Assembly: GCA_040007095.1 (NCBI GenBank)
Contig: JBDTVS010000036.1
Span: 1-48,845, forward strand
Length of the DNA stretch: 48,845 nucleotides
Source of the DNA: JBDTVS01 sp040007095
GTDB taxonomy: Bacteria > Acidobacteriota > Vicinamibacteria > Vicinamibacterales > CAVVIG01
Reading direction: 5' to 3'
Shown: piece by piece, positions 1-9,021 of the stretch
Layout: the number at the start of each line of letters is the position of its first letter
How positions within the stretch are numbered: the stretch's first letter is position 1
The notes under the pieces: generated by a model
The model's database searches: none
What the model was told of the DNA's origin: nothing
What the model saw: only the letters and a program-made list of their open reading frames with translations
Program-made: the position numbers and the translations under genes

Positions 1-11
1 TGAATCTAAAG

Positions 12-48
12 GACTTTCCGCGCAGTCCCCCCTCGAACTGCGAAAGTC
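12..48 (-). terminator. hairpin just downstream of the tRNA-Cys 3' fragment
   Basis: The arms GACTTTC..CGCAGT (12-26) and ACTGCGAAAGTC (37-48) pair almost perfectly, with a small bulge and a C-rich loop. The hairpin starts 12 bases beyond the encoded CCA end of the minus-strand tRNA-Cys fragment. No clear U tract follows. The likeliest reading is the native terminator or processing hairpin of the original tRNA-Cys gene, which would mark this side as the original chromosomal 3' flank. Confidence 0.4.
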
Positions 49-59
49 AGGCTAATGAA

Positions 60-107
60 TTTGGAGGCGCCGCCCGGATTTGAACCGGGGGTGGAGGTTT
101 TGCAGAC
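60..107 (-). repeat. left 48-bp direct repeat: tRNA-Cys(GCA) 3' fragment, attachment-site-like
   Basis: Read on the minus strand this is the 3' part of a tRNA-Cys. It holds the anticodon loop CTGCAAA (GCA anticodon), the 3' side of the anticodon stem, a four-base variable loop, the T arm CCCGG-TTCAAAT-CCGGG, the acceptor strand CGGCGCC, discriminator U73 (typical of tRNA-Cys) and an encoded CCA. An identical 48-bp copy lies at 47373-47420 in the same orientation. No matching GGCGCCG 5' acceptor strand lies upstream, so this is a fragment and not a working tRNA. Tyrosine recombinases commonly integrate at tRNA 3' ends and leave such repeats, so this is a candidate att boundary of a 47.3-kb island. 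Confidence 0.85.
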
Positions 108-200
108 CTGAAAGTGACTTGAAAATACACCAGAATTTGCGTTTTTTCTAATGGTTCTGCCGCCTCGGTCCGCCAGACACCGCCCGAATCCGCCGTGAAT

Positions 201-223
201 GGGCACCGCTACGGGCACCGCTA
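201..223. repeat. tandem pair of GGGCACCGCTA, possible recombinase arm sites
   Basis: GGGCACCGCTA occurs at 201-211 and again at 213-223. A third copy at 47312-47322 lies just inside the other island end. Short repeats close to both att-like ends could be arm-type integrase binding sites. The role is inferred only from position and repetition. Confidence 0.3.
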
Positions 224-352
224 TTTCGACTATGACTTTCGCCTGTCGTTAACGCTTGGACAGTACGGGGTCGCGCTTCAACCGAAAAATCACGTGCGAC
301 TGGTTTTGCCGAAGGTCAAGGCGCTGGACCGTGTTCTGCCGACAACTGGCTG

Positions 353-890
353 TCATGGCGCGCCTTCCAGAGCGGCTGCGCCAACGCGCGTCACCGTTGT
401 AACGCTGCGTTCCGCACGCGATGTGCGCACGCTGACCGCAGGTAGCTGCGGCTGGAACTGAAACACTTCGTCGTCTGTGAGCCGTCCGCATGCTTCAACG
501 AGCCACTCTCGCCATCCCGTCCGCCACAGATAGACCTGGCCCTCAGCGTCGTTCGGGGCACCGGCTAGAAGTTGACCGTCATGGCTGATGGCCAGCGCTC
601 GAATATTCTTGGCCTGACCGTGCACCTGGAGGTCGAGCAGTTTTCCAGTTGCCAAATCCACTGACCGAAGGCCGGCGGAGCTTACCGCGAACAGCGTCTC
701 ACCGCGCGGATCGACGACGAGTGCCGTGATTTGCTGCTCGAACAAGGCATCGGAGACGCGCGGGCCGCCGTGTCGATCGAGGCGTTGGGAGAACGCCTTC
801 GCTGGTGCCCGCGAACAAGGAGCCGTCGGTGGGATGAAAGTGCACCGCGGCCACGAGTTGCACATCACTGTCGCACAGCAGATTCCTTGG
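353..890 (-). pseudogene. WD40-repeat protein, decayed C-terminal fragment
   Basis: Two minus-strand frames together encode WD40-like strands such as VAAVHFHPTDGSLFAGTS, then ITALVVDPRGETLFAVSSAG and IRALAISHDGQLLAG..QVYLW. They are joined by a frameshift near 760-800. The end (WLVEACGRLTDDE) resembles the tail that follows WD40 propellers in STAND-type proteins. No NTPase domain or start codon is present. The 5' side is cut by the transposase remnant that ends around 865-890. This is probably the leftover of a second STAND-WD40 gene like the intact one at 10598-14263. Confidence 0.6.
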
Positions 891-1640
891 CGGCCGTGTA
901 CAGCGTGTCTCTGTCGACAATTAAGTAGCGCACGCCTTTGAGAACGTCGTCATGCGGGTCCGTTAGATTCCTGGCCATCTGGCTCCTCCAACCTTCGTTC
1001 GGTTTGACTCGCGTAAGGCGAGAAATCTCGACGGTCCGCGTCTTGAGCTTCATGACGAAGAAGACGACGTAGCGAACGAGCCCACGCCATGTCGGGCCTC
1101 GACGGCGAAGAAGTCCGCGGGCGCCAAGCCGTCCCAATGTGCCGCCAGAAACGTCTTCCACGACGTCTTCGTGCGGCGCTGCGGAGCAGGTTCGATGCCG
1201 TGATTCTGGAGGATGGCCTTGATGGTGTTTCGGGCGACGAGGTGCTGCAGCCCGACACGGATGCGCGTGTAGCCCCACGTTGGATTCTCTTGCGCCATGC
1301 GGACGGCGCGCGACACGATGTCCGGCTTCGTGCTCGGACACGCAACACGCCGCTTCGTCGAACCGTCGAACTTGTTCGCGATGAGGCGCTGGTACCAGCG
1401 CAGGATTGTGTCGGGCGTCACGATGCCGGCTACGTCGGCGAGTCGTCGTCGGCCGAGGATCTTGCCTTTCACGGCGAGACGGCGGCGCTGGTCGTCGCAG
1501 AAATGAATCCGGCCAGAGCCGTGCGCGGCGCGGAGCACGCGGTTCTCCCCACGCCGGTAGTCAATGACGTCCTGTTGCTGGCGATTGACCCAGCCGGCGA
1601 ATAGGAGGAGAAAGCGAAGGGTTGCGCCAGCGAAGTTCAT
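865..1640 (-). pseudogene. rve-type integrase-core transposase, frameshifted and truncated
   Basis: The ATG at 1640 opens a frame with a helix-turn-helix region (VTPDTILRWYQRLIANKFDG) followed by the motif ENPTWGYTRIRVGLQHL and the start of a DDE integrase core (WKTFLAAHWDGLAPADFF). Near 1085-1095 the reading moves to another frame, which continues with LVRYVVFFVMKLKTRTVEI, MARNLTDPHDDVL and VDRDTLYTAA, then stops at 865. Intact members continue well past this point, so the C-terminus with the last catalytic Glu is missing. The element is dead, and no terminal inverted repeats were recognised. Its 3' end abuts the WD40 remnant. Confidence 0.75.
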
Positions 1641-1974
1641 TGGCAAAGCTCGACGTAGCTCTGCGCGCATTTCCCCCGAGGCCGAGGGCAAAACGATTGT
1701 GAGGTCGATCCCTAAAACCGTCGAGGCTGATGCGCCACGGCCGAGTTTTCGCACAGTACGGGATTTCAAGGGCAGAGCCCTTGGTAATGTTAGTCGGGAC
1801 GGAAAGATCCCGAAGGAGCGCGGACCATAGGCTGGATCTGTGGGATATCGACCAAAAGGCCGTGCGATCATGTGCACGCCGGCCTGCGGCGACCGATCGA
1901 CTTACTGGACACAACGGGATTGTGCGGAATAACGGACGGAGACAGTCCGAGCTTCTTGCCCAGCGGCAATTCCG
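1641..1974. other. no gene recognised
   Basis: This interval lies between the transposase remnant and the end of the peptidoglycan hydrolase gene. Open frames here are short and have no recognisable motif. Part of it is probably 5' flank of the decayed insertion sequence. Confidence 0.5.
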
Positions 1975-3681
1975 TCATGCGTGAAGCCAAAACGCGCTGT
2001 CCGCGAACTGTTCGGCCGCCCACCAGCGTAGGGTGCTCGTGCCGTACGGGAAATTGCGTGCGCCCGCCTGGCTCTGCAGCGGCGCGATGACCTCCCCGCT
2101 GCTGCTGCGGCGCGCCCGTTCGTCCGCGGTCTCCGGCACGACGACGACGATGTGGCCCGAACGGCCTTCGAGCTTGCGGCGTGCGACGATGAGGCCGACG
2201 CAGCCGACGTTGACTTCGGTCTGCAATTCGGTGAGCGTGCCGGCGCGACGCCATCCGAAGCGTGGACCAAAACCGTTCAGCCACCGGAACAGATCGTTGG
2301 CCCGCTGCTCGTCGATGGTGCTGCCCAGGCGTGGATCCACTGTCCGCCCCGCGGCGAGATTCTCGATCGCGTCCGGGGTCCACCAAACGCGCGGGAGATA
2401 CAGGCCCGCGAGATGGCAGAAGTCATGCGCGTAGATGTTGCAAAAGGTGACGCCTGGACGCGGCTGATAGCGCTTGTGCGACATTTTGTCGACGGCAAGA
2501 TAGTCGACGATCGCTGCCAGGTCGTCCCGCAGCTCCTCCGGGGTGTGGCCGCTGCGACGAGGCTGATCGGGCTCGTTGAGCGACTGCGCGCCGGCGATAC
2601 CCGTGCGCCGCGTCACCGATCCCGGCGTCCGTGGCGCGAGAACGGCAACGACGCCGCTGGCCGGCGGAGGCGGTATCGGTACGATCGCCGGAGCTTCCGC
2701 GTCGTCGGGCACGGGTACGAGGAACTTCGCCGCCGCGAAGCCCCGGAAGGCGCCGCCATTGAGCCGCGTCTCCACTTCGGCGAAACCGCGGACCAGTCTC
2801 GGCGAGATCTGCCGGACGCGATGCCCATCCGGGAGATGCGCGATCACGTTCGCTCCTGGCGCCGCCTGCTTAATCTGCGGCTCGCTGCGCAGCCGCAACG
2901 GCGAGTCCTTGACGTTCACTTCGAACAGCGCGCCGGTCGCCGTCACCGCGGCGACGGGAGCGATCGCGGCCGTTCCCGGCGCGGGTACCTCCATGGTCGC
3001 CCGCAGCGCGGGGCCCGGCACCGTCTGTGAGAGCCGCAGGAGGTCGAACACCCGTTCGCCGTAGAACACCTTGCCGTCGGAGAAGCCCTGCTTAAGGCCT
3101 TTTGACGGCGTGAACGAACCTGCGTTGTAGGAGATGGCCACGTGAACCTGTTCGAGATCCGTCAGCGTCTGCTTGCTATCGAGGTGCGCTCGCTTCGCGG
3201 CGGCCTTCAATTCCTGGAGACACCTGACCAGGCACACATCGAACTGGTGCCAGCGCCGCCCAAGGAAGTAGTCAGGATCTGACTTGAAAAACTGGAGATC
3301 GACCTGGAATACGCCGAAGCCGTGACAGAACTTGTCGGGTCTCTTCGAGACGGCCGCGAAGGCGGGCACGTGCGCCGCCATGGCCACGAGCGCCTGGTGG
3401 GCGATCGTGAACATCTGCCCGCCGTTTGGGATAGCGATGAGGTCAGCCTTAGTCCTCGGAAAGGCCTTGCGCCCCTTGTCGGCATCGAGCGTATCGCCGA
3501 CGCAGATCTGCAGCAACTCATCGACCGGCAACGCGTTCCGGAGCGGGCCCCAGATCTGTCCCGTCTCCTGCGCCGCGATGGCGGTCAGCAGATCGACGCT
3601 GAAGGGGCTACCCGCCAGCGCCGCGCTGATCGTCTCCTGAAACGTCCTCTTGAACCACTGAAGATCGTCGACAATGGACAT
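1975..3681 (-). CDS. two-domain peptidoglycan hydrolase: lysozyme/SLT-like plus SH3-like plus NlpC/CHAP-like
   Basis: A 568-residue protein. Residues 30-210 look like a lysozyme/lytic-transglycosylase fold, with E39 in AIAAQETGQIWG as the likely acid, then HGFGVFQVDLQFF (120-132) and ISYNAGSF (193-200). Residues 250-322 resemble a bacterial SH3 cell-wall-binding domain, and a Pro-rich linker follows. The C-terminal part has C414 in TFCNIYAHDFC and H510 in SGHIVVVVPE, the Cys/His spacing expected of NlpC/P60- or CHAP-like peptidases. Together these could cut both glycan and peptide bonds of murein. The ATG at 3681 is chosen because GGGAGA lies about ten bases upstream, and the open frame starts only 30 bases earlier. 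There is no signal peptide. It is the last gene of the minus-strand accessory operon, after a lectin gene. An effector role is plausible; a housekeeping hydrolase is less likely in this setting. Confidence 0.7.
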   Translation of the reverse strand: MSIVDDLQWFKRTFQETISAALAGSPFSVDLLTAIAAQETGQIWGPLRNALPVDELLQICVGDTLDADKGRKAFPRTKADLIAIPNGGQMFTIAHQALVAMAAHVPAFAAVSKRPDKFCHGFGVFQVDLQFFKSDPDYFLGRRWHQFDVCLVRCLQELKAAAKRAHLDSKQTLTDLEQVHVAISYNAGSFTPSKGLKQGFSDGKVFYGERVFDLLRLSQTVPGPALRATMEVPAPGTAAIAPVAAVTATGALFEVNVKDSPLRLRSEPQIKQAAPGANVIAHLPDGHRVRQISPRLVRGFAEVETRLNGGAFRGFAAAKFLVPVPDDAEAPAIVPIPPPPASGVVAVLAPRTPGSVTRRTGIAGAQSLNEPDQPRRSGHTPEELRDDLAAIVDYLAVDKMSHKRYQPRPGVTFCNIYAHDFCHLAGLYLPRVWWTPDAIENLAAGRTVDPRLGSTIDEQRANDLFRWLNGFGPRFGWRRAGTLTELQTEVNVGCVGLIVARRKLEGRSGHIVVVVPETADERARRSSSGEVIAPLQSQAGARNFPYGTSTLRWWAAEQFADSAFWLHA

Positions 3682-3991
3682 GGTCGCAGTCTCCCGTGCA
3701 CGGACACGCACCGAAGCCGATTACATCAAGCAGGGTTAGACGGTCGCTACTCGCGGGTTCTCGAATTAGCAACGACGACGAGCCGGTTGGCTCGCGTCAG
3801 CGCCCGCACATCGCGATGATCCCGTATCCGCTTTCACTTCCGTTCTTCATTGTGGATGCCTGGCGATTGACCGCGGGGCTCAGTACGATCTTCCAAGTAC
3901 CAACAGCGCGATGGTGTGCCTCCGGGTTGGTTCGGACCGGTGCTCGATCGACGCCGCCGCCGGTGTCGCCTGCGGGCGCGCCGTCGTGCCG
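3682..3991. other. 310-bp spacer, no gene recognised
   Basis: This separates the lectin gene from the hydrolase gene downstream. A 6-bp-stem hairpin, CGAGCC-GGTT-GGCTCG, lies at 3779-3794. It lacks a U tract and is too small to call a terminator. The size of the gap allows the hydrolase gene its own promoter, but none is convincing by eye. Confidence 0.4.
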
Positions 3992-5110
3992 TCAGCGTCG
4001 CTGCGAGATCCGCCAGGCAGCGCCGTCCTGGCCCACCACGAAAACTTCGAGACGACCGTCCTGGTGCGTCCCGATTGCCAGGCGATCGGCCGCTCGAATC
4101 CCGGCCGCCGGTTTCCCCAGACTATGCCAATGGCTCCAATTTGGCGCCTGATCGATCTGCCACGCGTGCCAGAGGGCGCCATCGTCGGCCAACGCGAAGG
4201 CCTCGATGTGGCGTGCGAGTTGGCCTCCGACATTGAGCGCGGCGTCGAGCCAGGTGATACCGACCTCGGGTTGTGGCTTTGGCTTCGCATTCCAGCCTTC
4301 ATGCCTCCACACGGTGCCGTTCGGTGCCTCTTGCCATCGATTGCAGAAGGCGCCGTTTCCGGGCGAGAAGACCTCGAGGTGACCGTCATCGTTCCGCCGT
4401 ACGACGGGGTTGGACAGGTCGCGATCCTTCGGCTCGGGAAAAGCAAGGTCTCTGGGTTTGCCGAGACTCTCCCAATCGCTCCATCCGCCATTGGCCCCCA
4501 CTTGACGAATGTGCCACAGCGCGTCGTCCGCGCCGATGACAAATAGCTCCTGACGCCCGTCTTTATTGCTAGTTGTCGTGATGCGGTCGGAAGGGCGAAT
4601 CTCCCTCGGCGGTTTCCCCAATCGTCGCCACTCGCTCCACCCTCCACCAGGGACCGTTTGCCAGATCTGCCAGACGTTTCCGTCCGTTCCGATGGCGAAC
4701 AGTTCTTGTCTCCCATCCTGGTTTCTCCCCGCCACCAGCCGTTCCGTGAGAGCCGTCTCTCGCGTTGGTGTGCCCAGGGATTTCCAATCGCTCCAGCCGC
4801 TATTTGGCGCGAGCTGCCATTTCTGCCAGATGGCACCGTCGTCGCCGACCGCAAAGATCTCCTGGCGCCCGTCAGCATTCCGGCCGACAACGTGCGAACG
4901 GATGCGGATGTTCGGTGCCGGCCGGTCTTTACTACGCCAGCTCTCGTTCCAGCGGCCGTTTGGAGACAGTTGAAAGATGTTGAATATTCCACCCAGACCG
5001 AGAACGGACAGCTCGAGTCTGCCATCCAGATTGCGCTGGACGAACGGTCTGGCGATGTCTGCTTCCGTCGGTTTTCCCAGCGATTCCCAACTGGTCCATT
5101 GGATATCCAT
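3992..5110 (-). CDS. PLL-type seven-repeat beta-propeller lectin
   Basis: A 372-residue protein built of seven repeats of about 45-60 residues, each around DGR(L/Q)E(L/I/V)F..G.DG..W..WQ..P.GGWS.W. This is the signature of the PLL/tectonin-like propeller lectins (Photorhabdus luminescens lectin and relatives), which bind fucose or O-methylated sugars in clefts between blades. The ATG at 5110 is preceded by AGGAGA at good spacing; an in-frame ATG six codons upstream lies on the ribosome-binding site itself. There is no signal peptide. It sits between an unknown protein gene and the peptidoglycan hydrolase gene. A role in glycan recognition on a target cell is inferred, and the sugar cannot be predicted from sequence alone. 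Confidence 0.8.
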   Translation of the reverse strand: MDIQWTSWESLGKPTEADIARPFVQRNLDGRLELSVLGLGGIFNIFQLSPNGRWNESWRSKDRPAPNIRIRSHVVGRNADGRQEIFAVGDDGAIWQKWQLAPNSGWSDWKSLGTPTRETALTERLVAGRNQDGRQELFAIGTDGNVWQIWQTVPGGGWSEWRRLGKPPREIRPSDRITTTSNKDGRQELFVIGADDALWHIRQVGANGGWSDWESLGKPRDLAFPEPKDRDLSNPVVRRNDDGHLEVFSPGNGAFCNRWQEAPNGTVWRHEGWNAKPKPQPEVGITWLDAALNVGGQLARHIEAFALADDGALWHAWQIDQAPNWSHWHSLGKPAAGIRAADRLAIGTHQDGRLEVFVVGQDGAAWRISQRR

Positions 5111-5222
5111 GACGATTCTCTCCTGCACAAGACTGCCATTGATAGCCCGCGACGATGCGCGTCCAGGGCCTCCTCATGCAGTGACAATGAAGCGCAACTC
5201 ACGCAGGACGGCGAGTTGATCG

Positions 5223-5960
5223 CTAGGCGAGGTCGCGTTCGGACATGTAGAACTCCACGAGCGGTTTCAGCTCGACGACGACCTTCTTGTCCAGGACCTT
5301 AGCGGTTCCAGGAGCGGCCTTGCCTTCAACAAGCCTCTCAGATGACCTATTGGCTTTTCCGCCGAATTGAATGCGAACGCCCCGGCGTAGCTCCTCGTCG
5401 GGAAATTCGTGTCCCTTGACGTTGGCGGACAGGACGTGATCGAAGTCACCCCGTTTGGTAATCAAATGCGCCACGAAGAGCTCCGGCGCCTTGCCAAACA
5501 GTAAATATTCCAGACGGTCCAGGGCCGGCGGAAGAGGAAGCAGCTTTTGCTGAAACACCACGTTGCTAATGTTCACGGCAACGTCGCCGCCAATCTGGAA
5601 TGGATTGGCCGGGTACTCAGCCGGGCTTTCGAAATGTCCGCGGAACAGACGGCCGTGGATCTTCTTGAGCTTAGGCGCGGGCGGAAACACATCTGGCAGG
5701 ACGAAGGAAGCGGGAGCGAAGGTATAGACACGTGTCTGGCCGTGGGCTTTCCGATCTTCCCGGTAGGCTCCCTGAGGATCTGACCCCGGCTGCGACAATG
5801 TGCCCTCTAGAACGACCTGGTAGTCATGTGGGGACATGAACATCGGCAGGTGGTAGAAAAAACGCGTCCCAAGACCAACCACAAGCATCCCGTGACCGGC
5901 GGGAGGGTCTTTCCGAGGCGAAGTCTCCGTCATGTCTTCCATGTGCGCATGATGATCCAT
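5223..5960 (-). CDS. unknown protein, third gene of the LodAB-like operon
   Basis: A 245-residue protein with a His/Met-rich N-terminus (MDHHAHMEDM) that could bind metal. A recognisable block GMLVVGLGTRFFYHLPMFMS then PHDYQVVLEG follows near residues 25-55, and the rest is mainly beta-rich. I know no characterised function for this family. The ATG at 5960 has AGGAGC eight bases upstream; the open frame extends further 5' but without a ribosome site. It begins 91 bases after the LodB-like gene, so an accessory role in oxidase maturation or delivery is possible but unproved. There is no signal peptide or membrane segment. Confidence 0.6.
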   Translation of the reverse strand: MDHHAHMEDMTETSPRKDPPAGHGMLVVGLGTRFFYHLPMFMSPHDYQVVLEGTLSQPGSDPQGAYREDRKAHGQTRVYTFAPASFVLPDVFPPAPKLKKIHGRLFRGHFESPAEYPANPFQIGGDVAVNISNVVFQQKLLPLPPALDRLEYLLFGKAPELFVAHLITKRGDFDHVLSANVKGHEFPDEELRRGVRIQFGGKANRSSERLVEGKAAPGTAKVLDKKVVVELKPLVEFYMSERDLA

Positions 5961-6051
5961 GTTATTGCTCCTGATTCTTGTAGCGACTGCGTGGTGTGCG
6001 ACAGCGCCGCGTCTTGAGGTGCGAGGTGCTCGAGCGATCGACACTCAAGCC

Positions 6052-7197
6052 TCAGTACTTCGCTATGGGGGACGTCGCGAAGAACGCCTCATTGGTGTGC
6101 CGCCGGCGCCAGAAGACGGCATCAGGCCAGCGACGTTCGAGGCCGTAGTAGGCGCGACGCGTTCGCAGGTAGCGATCGAAACGGTGTCGATTTTTGAGCG
6201 ACCAGTCATACCCACGAGCTTTGGGCGTCCCGAGCATCTCGTCGATCGTCTCGGCGGCGAGTAGTCCTAGTTGCAGGGCTTTGAAGATGCCCTGCGACGA
6301 TAGTGGATCGAATGAACACGCTGCATCACCCGTCGCCAGCCATCCGGTTCCGCTGCTGCACCCCAGCACCTCGCTGGCGGCGTTGATCCATTGAAGCGGA
6401 CGCTGCGTCAGTTCGACCGTCGGTGCGGACGTCCGCGCACGGGTGTGCACGGTCTGCTGAAGTTGCCGGAGCCAATTGCTGAGGAGCTGCGGCTGTCCCA
6501 TCGGCAGCAGATCGGCGTCCGTCATGAACGCCACGATCAGTCGCCCGCCGGGAAGCCAGGCGGAATACCACCACCCATCGGCGGACGCTTCGACAAGCGT
6601 TCGATACTCCTGGTCGCGTGAAGGTGCGGCGAACAGTCCGACCACGCCTATCATGCGGTCGCTGCTCAGCCGTTCCGCGCCTTGTCGCCGTGCAGCCATA
6701 CAGGCACGTCCTGTGGCATCCACCAGAAACCGCGCCCGCAGTTCGCACGGCCGGTCATCGCAGACGTACTTGACGAGCCAGTCGCCCGAAGCGGCGCGTT
6801 GGCACGCCGTCATTCGCGCGTGTCGATGGATTGTCGCGCCCGCGTCCGCGGCGGCGGACGCCAGCGTCGCGTCGAAGCGCGACCGGTCGAGATGCCAGCC
6901 ATTCCCGTACGGATTGAAGATGAAATCGTTCTCTTCGAGCTCTTCCCGGCCCCACGCGGCCGCCGTGCCGGGCGATGGGGCGTGGCGTTGTTCGAGGAAC
7001 CGCTCCCACACGCCGAGTTGGGCGAGCGGGATGCGCGCCTCTGGCGGCAGGGTCTCCCCGATGCGTGCCCGCTCGTAGCCGGATCGTTCCAGCACCGCGA
7101 CCGATCGCGCTGGCCGGCCGGCCTTGGCCAGTGCGATGGCGGTGGCTGTGCCGGCGGGGCCACCACCGACAATGACGACGTCGAACCGATCGATCAT
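6052..7197 (-). CDS. lodB-like: LodB/GoxB-like FAD-dependent maturation protein
   Basis: A 381-residue flavoprotein of the tryptophan-halogenase/geranylgeranyl-reductase type. The FAD-binding VVIVGGGPAGTATAIALAKAG fold is at residues 7-27, ARIGETLPPEAR at about 45-56, the DATGR motif near 160 and the second FAD motif GDAACSFDPLSSQGI near 300-315. In characterised LodAB and GoxAB pairs the B protein is needed to form the cysteine tryptophylquinone cofactor of the A protein. It starts 30 bases after the LodA-like gene ends, which supports that partnership. Without the neighbour it would be called a generic NAD(P)/FAD oxidoreductase. Confidence 0.8.
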   Translation of the reverse strand: MIDRFDVVIVGGGPAGTATAIALAKAGRPARSVAVLERSGYERARIGETLPPEARIPLAQLGVWERFLEQRHAPSPGTAAAWGREELEENDFIFNPYGNGWHLDRSRFDATLASAAADAGATIHRHARMTACQRAASGDWLVKYVCDDRPCELRARFLVDATGRACMAARRQGAERLSSDRMIGVVGLFAAPSRDQEYRTLVEASADGWWYSAWLPGGRLIVAFMTDADLLPMGQPQLLSNWLRQLQQTVHTRARTSAPTVELTQRPLQWINAASEVLGCSSGTGWLATGDAACSFDPLSSQGIFKALQLGLLAAETIDEMLGTPKARGYDWSLKNRHRFDRYLRTRRAYYGLERRWPDAVFWRRRHTNEAFFATSPIAKY

Positions 7198-7227
7198 GAC
7201 AACATCTTTGGCGACTCGGCGCGCGGC

Positions 7228-8817
7228 TCACACCGGCTTGATGGTGCGTCCACCCTCGACATAGCGGGTCTTGCCGCTGCTCGTGTCTTCGTCGATGAAT
7301 CCGAGATCCATCCACTGCTTGACCATGTCCTCGCGCGTCCAGTTCCGCGGGACCCAGTTCTCGGCAACGGTCCGATGCCCCCGGAAGACATGCGTCGGAC
7401 GCTGGCCTGGCCACCAGTCCGCATGCGCTTGCTCGCCACAGTCCCTGAAGTCTGCCTGCCAGGGAATAGCCATGCGCGCCGTCAAGGCGCCAGGTGGGAG
7501 CTGGGCATTGATCCGGAAGGGACGTTGCCGATCGTAGGTCGTGGCATCCAGCATCATCCCGCTCACCTCGATGCCCGGATAGAACGGGCCGCCGACACAG
7601 GATTCAAGCGCGGCGCGATCCAACGCCCTGGGCTGTTCGGCGGCCGGCAAGTGGTCGAGGGCGAGCGGCATCGGCGCCGCACCCGTCCAGTCGGCGTCGA
7701 AGGTGCCCTCTGCCCATCGTTTCATCCGCGCGTATTGCGTGGCGGTCACAAACGGGCCGCGAACATTCTCGTTGGTCCCTTCCGGCAGCTTCGGCATGTC
7801 GCCCACACCGGTCTGCGGATTTCTCAACGCTCGGAAGATCCTGTTGCGTGCGCCCACGGCGTCCGCCTTGTTGCTGGCCAAAAGTTTGACGTGGGCGACG
7901 AAATCGTTCGGGCCGTCCTGACCATGCGCCATCGTCTTTTCCGCCGCCACGCCACTGACCCAGCGCAGCATCGAGACGCGACGCAGTAACGGGAAGATGT
8001 CTTTCGTGAACGACACCTTGCTCGTCTCGGTAACGGCCAGCGACGGATCGGCCAACGTTGCGGCCTGGTCGTAGACCACGTCGTAGAGCGTCACCACGTT
8101 CTCGATCGGCGGGGCGAAATCGGGCGGCGCGACCACCACCCAGGCCGAATCGGCGTCGACGCCCTGCGCGGCGCCGTTGAGTGTCACCTTCGCCTGGACC
8201 GGGCCGTCGGACGTGTCGTCGCACCAGCCGTCGTTGTTGGCGAAACTTTCGAGGGCCGCACCTGTCGGAACCGACTTCGATGTGCCGAAGCCGCCGAGGA
8301 CAATCAATCGGCCGGCCGCGTCAGTCAGCAGATCGCCGATCGGCACGTCGATCTGGTCCATGAATCGTCCCTGCAGCCGCGCCATCGGCTGGCTCGCCCC
8401 GCTGATGCGTTGTAAGCCGGCGTCAAGGATCAGGGTGTTCTCCGGCACCTTCTTATTGCGCCGTTCGTTGGTGGGCGCTGTGGGCCCCTCGGCGATGCGC
8501 CGGGCGGCAGCTTTGCGGTTGACCAGATGCACGGCCCACTCGATCCGGGCGTCGGCAGCCGTGATTTCGCGCACCTTTGTCACGGCCCCTGCGGCGCTGG
8601 ACGTGTACTCGTAAATTCTGAACCGCGCTCCCTGCCGTTTGACATGCGACGAACTGTCCTTGTACGTGCTCTTCTTCCCGTCAGGCACAGCGGGCGCGTT
8701 GGGGAAGGTCAGTGTCGGGGGGACGCCGGGCGCTTCCGGCCCGACGAAATAGTCGGTCAGACTGTCGCCGACTCTGGCGATTCCGATCGCTGGGTGGATG
8801 CGATAGGCGACGGACAT
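7228..8817 (-). CDS. lodA-like: LodA/GoxA-like CTQ-dependent amino-acid oxidase
   Basis: A 529-residue protein starting MSVAYRIHPAIGIARVGDS, the typical opening of LodA family members. C407 in ESCVGGPFYPGIE and W468/W469 in DWWPGQRP match the Cys and Trp that become the cysteine tryptophylquinone cofactor. LodA oxidises L-lysine at the epsilon amine, and GoxA oxidises glycine; both release ammonia and hydrogen peroxide, and LodA is known as an antibacterial protein because of the peroxide. The substrate here cannot be told. AAGGAG lies eight bases before the ATG. It heads the accessory operon, followed by the LodB-like, unknown, lectin and hydrolase genes. Like known family members it lacks a signal peptide. 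Confidence 0.85.
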   Translation of the reverse strand: MSVAYRIHPAIGIARVGDSLTDYFVGPEAPGVPPTLTFPNAPAVPDGKKSTYKDSSSHVKRQGARFRIYEYTSSAAGAVTKVREITAADARIEWAVHLVNRKAAARRIAEGPTAPTNERRNKKVPENTLILDAGLQRISGASQPMARLQGRFMDQIDVPIGDLLTDAAGRLIVLGGFGTSKSVPTGAALESFANNDGWCDDTSDGPVQAKVTLNGAAQGVDADSAWVVVAPPDFAPPIENVVTLYDVVYDQAATLADPSLAVTETSKVSFTKDIFPLLRRVSMLRWVSGVAAEKTMAHGQDGPNDFVAHVKLLASNKADAVGARNRIFRALRNPQTGVGDMPKLPEGTNENVRGPFVTATQYARMKRWAEGTFDADWTGAAPMPLALDHLPAAEQPRALDRAALESCVGGPFYPGIEVSGMMLDATTYDRQRPFRINAQLPPGALTARMAIPWQADFRDCGEQAHADWWPGQRPTHVFRGHRTVAENWVPRNWTREDMVKQWMDLGFIDEDTSSGKTRYVEGGRTIKPV

Positions 8818-9021
8818 ACCGACTCTCCTTATCGAGGCTGGTCGTCAAGGGCTCAAGAGTGATGACACTCCGCGAGCCCCGAGCACTCACACGATGGCTC
8901 GCGCCTTCCGACGTGCGCAGGGCCGATCGTCGCCCTTGATGAGGTACGCAGTATCGTGGACGGACAAGAGCGAGTCATGAAGTTTCGTCATCAGGTCGTC
9001 CTCGACTGACTGGACGCTCGA

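Noticed and set aside
60..107. Functional tRNA-Cys gene
   Set aside because: The D arm, 5' acceptor strand and most of the 5' anticodon stem are missing at both copies.
3779..3794. Intrinsic terminator between lectin and hydrolase genes
   Set aside because: The stem is only six base pairs, it has no U tract, and it lies well inside the gap on neither gene's immediate 3' end.
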